This document shows, piece after piece, positions 1-10,600 of a stretch of 64,000 nucleotides of DNA (the stretch's first letter is position 1; each line of letters opens with the position of its first letter). The DNA is from Massariosphaeria phaeospora (taxonomy: Eukaryota > Ascomycota > Dothideomycetes > Pleosporales): assembly GCA_011032825.1 (NCBI GenBank), contig JAADJZ010000002.1, positions 930,001 through 994,000 on the forward strand, in the 5' to 3' direction. The notes beneath the pieces are model-generated. The model was not told where the DNA came from. It made no database searches and saw only the letters and a list, made by a program, of their open reading frames with translations. Made by a program: the position numbers and the translations under genes.

Positions 1-14
1 CACTTTTAATAACA
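1..14 (+). repeat. 3' tip of the 5' LTR of element 1
   Basis: The first 14 bases match the end of the LTR of the opposite-strand copy at 7,182-7,683 (both end CACTTTTAATAACA), and both are followed by the same leader sequence. This places the LTR/internal boundary at base 14/15. Confidence 0.75.
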
Positions 15-349
15 CGTTAACTACTTTAGGTTTAGAACTAAAACAACATAGCAACACCTACAAGCTTACGCACGACAAGCAGCAGCGTTACTGCACCTAC
101 AACGAATCTAGCAACTGTAATAGCAAAGCAAGCTAATTAGATACAGCAGCAAGCAGAACAGATTTGAGAACTATTAGCAGCAGTTACGAAGCTCTGAGGT
201 AGAATAGAAAAAAAGTTAGCAAAAGCACTCTCCTTAGAGAAATATAGCGAGAGAAAAAGAAACTTGAAACTTTTTTTTACTAACGTAGACTTTTACTGCT
301 GTTATTATAGCAACAGCTTTTACACAAATTAAAACAAAATCCTAGCAGC

Positions 350-1990
350 TAGAATGCACATAAAAGACGACGCAGCAAAATAGTTTTAGCTATACGCCGA
401 AAATTACGTTACGCACGCAGAAAACGTAAAAAAAATAAAGCAAGACACAAAGCGCATTTTTAAAAACTAAAAGTTATTTAAGCAAGAACTTTATACGATC
501 TACGGCGAAGTAGACGAAATACAGCAAGCAATAAACTAACTTAGACTACTTAAGCAAAAAAGCTTAGCTAGCGAGTACACAATCGAATTTAAAAGAATTT
601 AGGCTAAAGTGGACAACGTAGAAGAACGCAGCTTATGCGAGTTTTACTACGCAAAGTTAAAAAAACACGTAAAAAATAAGATTAGTCAAGACGAGAAACT
701 AAAGAAACTTAACGAGTTAATTAAGACTGCGGTACAAATTAACAACTAACTATAGCAACAATAGCAGGAACGCAAGTTTACTGTTAAACTATACATACGC
801 CTAGTAGCAACGATTAAAAAAACCTATTACTACGACCTAATAGATATTGACAGCGTTGAACGAGTCTAGAACAACAAACTACTACAAAAGCGGTTTAACA
901 AAAAGAACGCTACTTTAACAAAGCAAAACTCTAAAGAAAAGCTGTCTAAAGAGAAACGCTAGAGGCGTTACGACAATAAAGTATGTCTTCGATGCAGTAA
1001 AAACGGACACTTCTGCAAAGACTGCCTAAAAACACTATAGAAAGTAGCAGGCGCGCAAGCTGCTACTATTGCTATAGTCTAACTACAACGAGTAGCTACA
1101 CTATATCTAAAAATCTACGAAGAACCAGACAGCAAGTAAGTCGAGGTTGAAAACTCAATAGCAAAGAAACTGTTAGACTAGGAAACAGAACCTGCCTACC
1201 TACAAGCAAAAGAAATTACAGATTAACTTTAGAATTACGAGTGCTAGATGTGCGGTAAGACTACCTACATTGCCTAGTACTGCAACTAACAGTTTAAGAA
1301 ACTACAAATCGAAGAACTACAAAGATAAGAAGCTGCAAAAGCAGCAATAGCACAACAAAAACCAACAGAAAAGAAAATAAAGTTTGCTAATTAGAACAAT
1401 TACGGAAACTTACTTTGGCACTAGTGCAACGAAAAAAACTGTGTATACCACGCAGACAACAGAATCCTTGCACGACAATAGCTAGAATTACTATTACACG
1501 TTTTGCTCAAAAACGGCGAATGTACAGTAACAGAATGTTACGTACATAACTACAACAATTAGTTTAAGAACTACGGCAGCAGCTGCGCATAGGCATAGTG
1601 TTACAACAAAAAGTGTTAAACACACTAGTCTAGCAAGCATATTACAAGATAGTAGCTCATAGGTCTAAAGAACGAGGACTATTTAAAATGCAACAACAAA
1701 TTATGCATAGAAAACCACGAAACGTGCCAAGCAGCACGCTAGCTTTTCTGCACTTAAAAATGCGCGATCTATTAGCTATAGAGATACGCGATCGAATAGA
1801 ATTTTAAGAATTAAAACCACAGCAAACACCTACAGCTATAGGAATGTTTTATCGACTAGTGCGATTACCACGAGCAGTAGGACATCCTAGAAAAACAAGT
1901 TTCAAAGGCTTTTCTAGCAAAAAACTAGCGGGCTACTAGACCTACGGTTAGAATAGTATAAGTGCTCTTAGCACGACTGTACAAAGCGTA
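350..1990 (+). pseudogene. gag of element 1, with two zinc knuckles and a Cys/His-rich extension (RIP-damaged)
   Basis: One interrupted frame (codon starts divisible by 3) runs through this segment. It contains a clear CCHC zinc knuckle at 984-1026 (C-x2-C-x4-H-x4-C). A second knuckle at 1,242-1,277 has the His position read as Tyr, as expected for a CAC to TAC change. From 1,425 to about 1,885 the same frame carries a series of C-x4-C-x2-H motifs (CNEKNCVYH, CTVTECYVH, CYNKKC-TH, CFID-CDYH) plus a C-x4-C-x3-H variant. Internal stops are nearly all TAG/TAA. The start codon is not recognisable, so the left limit is approximate. The knuckles are typical of gag; the repeated array is not a standard gag feature. 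Confidence 0.75.
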
Positions 1991-2039
1991 TAGAAAACGC
2001 AACCAAAATAGAATTACATAAAAGTAAAAGCGAAAGTCG

Positions 2040-5000
2040 CAGGCTAAGAGCTTACTGCACTACTAGATAGCAAAGCTGCCTAGACATTAGTCTCTCTAGA
2101 ATAAGTAAAGAGAAACAAGATACTTTATCAAGTTAAGAATTAACTAATACGAACAGTGTTAGCTAACAAACAACTACTAGAATATAGAAACAGTTTGATC
2201 AACTTAGAAACTTAGAAAGTTGAGATGAAAGTTGCGGGCATTAAGCACTAACAGTGTATCAATATTATAAACTTTAAAAGTTCTAACATGTATATTGGGT
2301 ACGACTAGCTACGAAAACACAACCTCGACATTAATTAGAAAGACGAAACAATACGCAGCCGAAGGCCTAGAAGGAAAGTCGCTGTAGTACAAAACAAATC
2401 GACAATTTAGAGCTTACCCAAGATTGAGAGAATTAGTCTAATCGCATTCTACAAGATCGCGAGAATTTGTAAAAAAAACTCTTAGCAGATAGGCGTTATA
2501 TGAATACGACAAGTTGCGCCTCTAGAAAAAAGCAAACCACGATTCAACTTCTCTAAAGAACAGAAAAAAGAGTTTAGAAACTTCTCTACTAAATACTAAG
2601 CGAAGTTTAGAAGTTTCTTTGAGAAAAACAAAGAGCACAACTTAGCAGACTACTAAGAATAAAATCACAAGATTATTCTTGAGAAAAGAACAAAACTGCG
2701 ACTAAGACTAATGTATTCTCTAACTTACGACTAGCAGAAGGAACTGAAAAAATACATCTAAAGAAATATCTAGCGAGGATATATACAACTAAGCGAGAGC
2801 TTAATAGCTTCGCCAATATTGTTCGTACTTAAAAAAAACAAGGAATTGAAACTGTGCGTAGATTTTCGACATCTCAACAACGTTACACGAAAAAACTAAT
2901 ACCTACTACCGCTTATTTAAGAGCTTATAGATTAACTTTAGAAAGTAAAATAGATTACAAAACTCGACGTACAAGACGGATACTATCGCATTAGAATTGC
3001 GAAAGAGCACGAATAGATAATAGCTTTCAAGACTAGATATAAACTCTACGAGTACTAGGTTATGCCGTTTAGATTAACCAATGCTCTAGCTACGTTTTAG
3101 GCCTTAATCAACAAAGCACTATACAAATACTTAGACATCTTTGTTACAGCGTACTTAAACAACGTATTGATATACTCCAAAAAAACGTTCAAAGAACATT
3201 AGAAACATGTTAAAAAAGTGCTACAGAAGATAAAGCAGTACTAACTACTACTTTACTTAAAGAAATGTAAATTTCACGTTACAGAGACTAGCTATCTAGG
3301 ATTTATTATCTCAAAAGAAAGCGTGTCTATGGACCCGAAGAAGATTTAGACTATACAAGAGTAGCTAACTCCTAAAACAGTAAAAAACGTGCAATTCTTC
3401 TTAGAATTTGCCAACTTCTATTGAAAGTTTATTAAGAATTACTCTAAGACCACGACACCGCTCTTAGAAGTTACCAAGAAAGATAAAAAGTTCAAATAGA
3501 CAAAAGTACAAAAACAGGCGTTTTAAGAACTTAGAAAGAAGTTTACTACGGCACCAATGCTACAGATGCACGACCTAGAAAGAAAAACTTAAGTAAAAAC
3601 TAATGCCTTAGACTACGCATTAAGAGCGATACTCTTACAGCAATGCAACGACAGGAAATAGAAACTAGTGTTCTACTATTCTAAAAAGTTCTTAGGAGCA
3701 AAACTCAACTACGACGTTTACAACAAAGAGCTATTAGCAATAATAAATGCCTTTAAACAATAAAAAGCATAGCTAAAAAGAGCACGGCATTAAGTACAAG
3801 TGTACTTAGATTATTAGAACCTTACTAGCTTCACTACAACTAAGAAATTGAATAGACAACAAGTCAAATAGGCTGAATTTATAGCAAATTACGATATCAA
3901 AATTTACTATCGCAAAGGAACTAACAACGAAGCTGCGAACGCGCTTAGTCGAAAATTAGATCTTATAAAAACCGACAAACTGGTTACGCATAACCTAATA
4001 TTACAACGGAACTTAGACGGAACTCTTAAATATAATTAACTACGACTAGCTAAGATAGCTAGAGTTACCAGCATCAAAGAAAGAATGCACCAAGAATAGA
4101 GCAAGAACGACTAGCAAAGATAGATAGTTACAAACAACACTTAAGCTATAGCGCTTATCTAGAAATTACATGCTTCACGAGCATATAGACACTCTAAGAT
4201 TAACAAAATAGTTTAACAAATCTCGAACGAGTACTTAATGCTCTACGTACGAAACACAGTTTAAAAAGCAGTAAGCAACTATTTAGATTGTTTAAAGAAC
4301 AAGCCTAAAAGACATAAGCTTTATAGATTACTCTAACTGCTAAAACTACTCGCACGCTTATAGATTAGCGTTACAATAGATTTTATAGTAAAGCTCTTGA
4401 AATTGTTAGAACCCAAATCAGCACGGCTATGCGACTCGATCTTAGTAATCGTAGATCAATTAACCAAAGAATTACATTTTGTACTAATAGAAAAGTTAAT
4501 TATAGCAGAAGAAATAGCCTACGAGATTACAAAGACGCTCGTTGCTAATTACAAATTGCTAGAACAGTTTATTACAAACAGAGACAAGCTGTTTACATCA
4601 AAGTTTTAGAATACGTTCTTAGCCTAGTTAGAGGTTGCAAAGAAGCTATTAACTAGCTTCCACCCGCAAACAAATAGCTAGACAAAACAAACGAACTAAA
4701 CACTAGAACAGTACCTACAAATGTACACTAACAAGCTGCAAGACAACTAGGTTAAACTTCTGCCAACAGCACAATTAGCATACAACAGCACAAGGTTTAC
4801 AACGATAAAACACTCGCTATACTACGCAAACTATAGATATAAGCTAGTAACTTATTAGAATCTAAAGAATATTAAAAGCATATTGCTAGCAGCAGACGAC
4901 AAGGCTTTCAGAATGCGAGAATTACACGACGAATTAAGCTGACGAATCGCTTAAAGAAACCTTACAACAGCTAAGTTAGCAAACAAGAAAAAGCTTAAGA

Positions 5001-5360
5001 AACTAACTTTTAAAAAGGGGGATAGAGTTTTCCTCTTACGAAAAAATCTAAAAACTAAACGACTATGCAACAAATTAAACAACCTTCAAATAAAACCGTT
5101 CAAAATCCTAAAAGTTAAGGGACTTGTATTATTTAAACTACAGCTACCTACAAGCATGCGCATACATCTAGTTTTTCACAAATCACTCTTTAAACCAGCA
5201 CTACCAAACGCCGAAGTAGCAACTGATATCGAGCTCGAAAACGAAGAGTACAAAGTCGAAGAAGTCAAGGACCTACAGAAGTTTGAACGTTAGTGGAAAT
5301 ACTTGGTCAAATGGCAAAGATGGCTAGAGAGCTAGAACACATGGGAACCGATACGGAATC
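2040..5360 (+). pseudogene. pol of element 1: protease, RT, RNase H, integrase, chromodomain (RIP-damaged)
   Basis: The pol frame (codon starts equal to 2 modulo 3) lies in the -1 frame relative to gag. The protease active site is seen near 2,060 as LLDSKA, where LLDSGA is usual. RT blocks include VDFRHLNNV (about 2,858) and the catalytic box at 3,152-3,163, read as YLNN instead of YLDD. RNase H follows around 3,590-3,980. Integrase spans about 4,150-4,900, with an intact stretch at 4,397-4,609 containing DSILVIVDQLTK. A chromodomain lies at about 5,240-5,350, with YLVKW and NTWEP motifs. Together these define a chromovirus polyprotein. The mutated catalytic aspartates and many stops mean no activity is possible. 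Confidence 0.9.
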
Positions 5361-5999
5361 TTACGAACTGCAAGGAACTGGTGCGGACATATCACCAGCG
5401 AAGTCTAGAGGCAGAGGATCCGAGTTCTCTAGGAAAGCAGAAAAATCAAAAGAAAAAAAAGCGAGCAGAGAAGAGTTAGTCTGTAACCAGCCTAGGTTAG
5501 CCGAAGGCGTTTCAAATAGCGGCGGTACAGAACTATCGGTGGAAGCCGTACTCTTGGGATCGAAGAAAGCGCCCGACTGCGCTCTCTCAAGACGTTCCAT
5601 CTCTTCAATCGTCGCCAGCTCACGAGCAAACAACTCCTTCTCTTCACCCACAGCAGCATCCATTTGAGTTTGGAGCTAAAGCACGCGTCAACGAGCAGCG
5701 CTCAAACGATCGCGCACCTCTATCTCTTAAAGCTCAGCAGCACGAAGCTCCTAGCGCAGAGAACGCTGTTTTTCAGCAACAGCAGCAAACTCTTCCTCGG
5801 AAGGAAAGAGACTGCACACCGAGCCAGACAAGATACAGTCCAAACAAGTCCCTTCAAGCGAGAGAAGACACTTTAGACCCTTTGACAAGCAGCGACGGCA
5901 AGGCTTCGCTACAGAATAATCCATCGCACGAATACGCGCAAGACGAGCGTGTTTACAAACAGTCGACTTCGCGGAAGAGGATACAGGGACCTTAGGCAT
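5361..5999 (-). pseudogene. Antisense ORF in element 1 with a Zn2Cys6-like cysteine pattern
   Basis: On the strand opposite to pol, one frame runs from ATG at 5,999 to the stop at 5,361 (213 codons), broken by four stops clustered at 5,690-5,753. All four (TAG, TAA, TGA, TAG) are explained by C to T changes. The N-terminal part has cysteines spaced C-x2-C-x6-C-x7-C-x2-C-x6-C, which fits the fungal Zn(II)2Cys6 binuclear-cluster rule. The middle is rich in Glu, Arg, Leu and Gln with a heptad-like rhythm, suggesting a coiled coil. The C-terminal part is acidic, with Ser and Pro. The frame overlaps the 3' end of pol in antisense. I infer a real element-encoded protein before RIP; its function is unknown. 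Confidence 0.6.
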
Positions 6000-6151
6000 G
6001 GTTAGACTCCGGGACTCGAGGGAATACAAGAGGAAGTTACGACACGACAGGGATCAGGGTTGACCTACTCTTATACGAAAGGGCACCTCTGATGCAAGGC
6101 GCAGAAAGAACCGGCACAGCACAGCAGGACAGCTATCAGGACGATATCCTT

Positions 6152-6166
6152 AAAGAGGAGGATAAT
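6152..6166 (+). other. Polypurine tract of element 1
   Basis: The purine run AAAGAGGAGGATAA lies directly upstream of the TGTTA start of the 3' LTR, the position expected for the plus-strand primer of reverse transcription. The last few bases before the LTR are not all purine. Confidence 0.7.
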
Positions 6167-6676
6167 GTTACAAACAGAGACGATACTAGGTATCGTAGAC
6201 CAAGCAACGACGCAGAAGAGTTGTCAGGGCTTGCAGGTCTGCAAGACGGGAGTACAGCGACGCGCGAAGCAGGATTAGGTCAGCAAGAGTCACGTAATGC
6301 GCTACGTGCGCTACGAAGCAATACGGGATCTTGGCACGTAGCACACCGAGCAGCGGTTGCTACGGGCGCTACGGACGCTACGGCGTAGCAGGACGTAGCA
6401 AGCAAAGCAGGACGCTCTTGGCAGAGAATTATGAAACTATATAAATTAGCAGAATCTCCTTTACAGTTTAGATTCTTTGTAGTTAACTCTCTTAAGTACA
6501 TCTCATACATAGATTAGATCTATAGGCAACAGATTGTTACTTTGTTATTCTATTCAAGATAGAATTGAGATTGTTCTTTTGTTGTTAGCAATTTCTTCGA
6601 ACACAGAACAATCCCTTAGGCGGAATCTTCGAGTCTAATAACTCGTACCTTCGGTAAGAGAACACTCCTAATAACA
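6167..6676 (+). repeat. 3' LTR of element 1 (510 bp)
   Basis: Begins TGTTACAAAC and ends CTAATAACA, so it has TG...CA termini with a short inverted repeat (TGTTA/TAACA). Its whole length aligns in inverted orientation with 7,182-7,683. Shared blocks include the stretch around the AGATCTATAGGCAACAG motif at 6,515-6,535. Confidence 0.85.
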
Positions 6677-6713
6677 GTTACTAGTTTGGCCGAGTTACTA
6701 GTAGTTTACGTTA
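6677..6713 (+). repeat. 37-bp direct repeat, left copy
   Basis: This segment lies between the end of the element 1 LTR and the broken gag of the inverted copy. A near-identical segment in the same orientation lies at 21,219-21,255. It contains GTTACTAGT twice. It may be the terminus of another mobile element; I do not recognise the family. Confidence 0.55.
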
Positions 6714-6718
6714 AAGCT

Positions 6719-7683
6719 TTTTTTTAAACAATTTCTAACTTTCGAAAATGCGTTGCGTGTTTTGCTTTATTTCTTACTTGCTATTGCATTTGACATAGTC
6801 GTTTGCATATAGCTAAAACTACTTTGCTACGTTGTTTTTTATATGCATTTTAGCTGCAAAGATTTTGTTTTGTTCTATTAAAAAGCTTGTTGCATAATAA
6901 CAGCAGTAAAAGTCGATATTCGTAAAGAAAAATTGTAACGTTTTTTTTTTTCTGCTATATTTCTCTAGAAACGGTGCTTTCGCAGCACTACTAGTTTTTT
7001 AACTCTTTAAAATTGCAACTGTTTCTAACAGTTCGCTAATCTGCTTAGTTAGCAATTTGATTTAGCTAGCTTGCTTAGCTAGTATTGCGCTAGCAGTGCG
7101 TTGAAGTGCTTTGGCACTGCTACTACTTAAGCTTGCTAAAGTTGTTATATTGTTTTAGTTTTGAACCTAAAGTAGTTAAAGTGTTATTAAAAGTGTTCTT
7201 TTACTAAAAGTACTTGTTGATTAAACTTAGAAATTCTGCTTAAAGAATTGTTCTATGTTCGAAAAGCTTAATAACAACAAAAAAACAATTTTAATTCTAT
7301 TTTAAATAGAATAACAAAGTAACAATCTGTTGCCTATAGATCTAATCTATGTATAAAATATACTTAAAAAAGTTAACTACAAAGAATTCAAATTGTAAAA
7401 GAAATTCTACTAATCTATATAGTTTTATAATTCTTTGCTAAAAGCGTTCTGCTTAGTCTACTTAGTGTACTTAGTTACTAAGCACTTTAGGCTAGCTAAG
7501 CACTTGCTACTTAGTATGCTTAGTTCGCTAAAGCTCTAATCGCACTAATTACTATTACGTAACTACTAACTTAATTCTGCTTTGCGCATTGCTGTACTTT
7601 TGTTTTGCAAACTTGCAAGCTCTAACAACTTTTTTATGTCGTTGCTTAGTTTACGATACCTAGTATTATCTTTGTTCGTAACA
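6719..7683 (-). mobile_element. Truncated copy of the element 1 family, opposite orientation
   Basis: Read on the minus strand, 7,683 to 7,182 is a complete 502-bp LTR (starts TGTTACGAAC, ends AATAACA). From 7,181 down to about 6,719 the sequence follows the leader and N-terminal gag region seen at 15-480 of element 1, then stops abruptly. The remainder of gag, all of pol and the 3' LTR are missing. It is more heavily RIP-mutated than the 3' part of element 1. The break coincides with the 37-bp repeat. Confidence 0.85.
7182..7683 (-). repeat. 5' LTR of the truncated inverted copy
   Basis: Inverted relative to the LTR at 6,167-6,676 and similar over its full length. Both share the GATACTAGGTATCGTA block near the 5' end and the AACAAAGTAACAATCTGTTG block (as read on the opposite strand of the first LTR). 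Confidence 0.83.
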
Positions 7684-7689
7684 GCTAGG

Positions 7690-10600
7690 TAACGCTAGCT
7701 TCGGCAAAAAAATCAATTTTTATCTATTTAACTAGAACACGCGTGCGAAGCTAGAAAAGAAAAAAGCTTAAACAAAAGCTCTAACAAGTGTTTGCAGCTG
7801 CGTTTAGAATAATAATGCAGTAGTTTAAAAAAAAAAACTTTAGCGTTAAAATTTTCGCTGCGTTTATAGCGAACATCTAGAAAGCTTTTTAAACTAAAGT
7901 AGTAGTTAACCTACGCTTAACGCTACTTAACTAGATAAAAAATTAGTATATAGCGTTTATGCAGTTTGAAGCTAACAAATTATCTTTTTACTAGAGCATA
8001 ACGTACCTTACGGGTAGTTGGGCTACACGGGTTCGCGGAACACTTTTGCCAAGCAAATTATCTAATATTATAACCTTAATACCTTTCTTAATAGTAGGCC
8101 TATTAGAATAATTTATACACTGTTATAAAGCTCTAAGCTAGGACTTTAAAATCTACTAAAAATTACCTAAATAGGCTAAGTACTACTAGAGTTTTTAAAG
8201 TTTAAAGATAAAGAGCTCGCTTAAGCTCTATACCTAGTATCTAGTAGAATTCTACTATAATAAACTTTTATATTCTAAAATATTCTTATTTATACTGTAA
8301 GTTAGAGTTCTAGAAAGTTATATAGTATATAGCTTAGAATCAAAGCTATTAGATAGAATTAGAGTTTATATATAAAACCTACTAAGTATAAAGTATTAGT
8401 ACTATTATAACTCTAAATAATACTACTTTTTTAAAGCTTATATAGTATAATTATACTAAGTACTAAATTATTAAGTAGTTTTACATTAGGTTTTAATAGT
8501 TATATATAGATATTTATACTTAGCTAGTATAAAGAAAGTAAACTACTTTCTAACCTATCTAGTAGCTTTAATCTTAGGCTACACGCTATAAAACTCTCTA
8601 GTACTTTAATATATAGTATAAATAAGAATATTTTAGAATATAAAAGTTTATTATAGTAGAATTCTACTAGATACTAGGTATAGAGCTTAAGCGAGCTCTT
8701 TATCTTTAAACTTTAAAAACTCTAGTAGTACTTAGCCTATTTAGGTAATTTTTAGTAGATTTTAAAGTCCTAGCTTAGAGCTTTAAAACAGTGTATAAAT
8801 TATTCTAATAGGCCTACTATTAAGAAAGGTATTAAAGTTATAATATTAGATAATTTGCTTGGCAAAAGTGTCTCGCGAACCCGTGTAGCCCAACTACCCG
8901 TAAGGTACGTTAATAAACTACGACATCGAACTAATTAGAAAGAACAAAAAAAAGCAAAGATTCTATAGAAACCTTTGTATAATATATTTAAAAACAAACT
9001 ATTAGTTTTGCGAAAGCAGCTTACTGCGCATTTAGATCGTAGGTTTATTAGAGTAAGTTGCTTTTAAGCCAAAGCGCTAGTGTTGTTTGCAAAAAAAACT
9101 TAGTAAAAAGCTACGCTTTTGCGTAGACTATCGAGCGCTTAACGCTATTACGAAAAAGAACTAATACTTGCTGCTTTTAATTTACGAAACTCTAAATTAA
9201 ATTAGCTAAGCTAAATAGTTTACTAAGCTAGACGTTATTTAGGCTTTTTACAAAGTTCAAATTGCTAAAGAAAACAAGTAGAAAATAGCTTTTCGTACAA
9301 GATTTAAATTGTACGAATAAATAGTTTGCCTATTTAGCTTTGCTAACGCTTTAAGTACGTTTTAGTAGTTTATTAACTACACTTTGCGTAATTACATTAA
9401 CGTTAACGCCTTTGCATACTTAGATAATGTACTTATCTACTTTAAAAGTTTTTAAAAAAACTACTAGCAACGTATTAAAAAAGTTGTTAACAAGTTAAAA
9501 AAAGCGAGGTTACAACTTGATATTAAGAAATGCAAGTTTGAAGTAACTAAAACTAAATACTTTAGTTTTATTATCGAAGTAGGCAAAAGAATTAGCATGA
9601 ATTTAAAAAAAGTCTACGCGATTTTTAAATAAAAAGCTTTAGCTTTAGTTAAAAAAGTGCAAAGCTTCGTTAGTTTTGCAAACTTTTACTAGCAGTTTAT
9701 TCGCGCTTTTTTTGCAATTGTTTCTCTACTAACAAAGTTAACAAAAAAAAGCGTTAAATTTCGTTAAAAGCTTAAACAACAAGAAGCGTTTGACACGCTT
9801 AAAAAAAAGTTTATATCTAAGCCGTTATTAGCTTATTTTAACTTTAATTTAGAAACTACTATCGAAGCGAACGCTTTAAGAATAGCTACTAAAAAAGCGC
9901 TTTTTTAAAAAGCAAAGAACAACTTGTAGCAAGCAGTAGCTTACTACTTTGCTAAAATATTACTCGCAAAGTTCAACTACACTATTTACAACAAAAAATT
10001 ATTAGCAGTAATTAAATGCATTACTAGATAAAAAGCAAAGCTTAAAGTAGTACTAAAAATTATAGTTTACACTAATTACAAAAACTTTTTGTACTTTACT
10101 ATAGCAAAGTTACTAACAAAGCAACATGTTTGCTAAGCGAATTTTTTTTTAAAATACAACTTAAAGTTTGTGTACTACCTTAGAGCAGCTAATAAAAAAG
10201 CAAACGCTTTTTTACAAAAAAAGCAGAATTTCTTTTAAAACTAAAACAATGCTTGGCTGAAAAGCTGTAAATTCTAACTTCTTAAACTAACTAGTGTGTT
10301 AAACGAGAATAACATTATAAAAAAAACTTCGAGCGTAATTTGCGCGTTTTCGCTCTACGGCACTTTAGTTTTAATGCTAAATAAACTCGCTAGTAAGCTT
10401 AATGCTTTTTATAAAGCAAATGTAGTAGAAGCTTTAAAGCAAAATATTCTTTTTTAGGTTAAAAGTGCAAGCTTTGAGAAGCAGAATGCTACGAGTTTTA
10501 AACAAAATGCTGCTAAACAAAAAAAAAATACTAGCACAAAGAACAATTCTAAAGATAATGCAAAAAAGCTGTTTTTAGATAAACTTTGAAATAGAAAAGT

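Larger units (their letters stand above)
1..6676 (+). mobile_element. Ty3/gypsy chromovirus LTR retrotransposon, RIP-inactivated (element 1)
   Basis: A nearly complete LTR retrotransposon whose 5' LTR is cut by the window edge; only its last 14 bases (ending in TAACA) are present. The order is gag with two zinc knuckles, a Cys/His-rich segment, protease, reverse transcriptase, RNase H, integrase, chromodomain, polypurine tract and 3' LTR. This is the Ty3/gypsy order (RT before integrase), and the chromodomain makes it a chromovirus. The frames carry dozens of TAG and TAA stops where CAG/CAA codons are expected, so it cannot encode working proteins. The last 1.4 kb (5,230-6,670) is less AT-rich and less damaged than the rest. 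The intact element would be about 7.2 kb. The five bases after the 3' LTR (gttac) could be a target duplication, but the left flank lies outside the window. Confidence 0.93.

Noticed and set aside
5293..5876. + strand frames at 5,293-5,667 and 5,664-5,876 in element 1
   Set aside because: They are out of frame with the chromodomain and pol, and overlap the better supported antisense frame.
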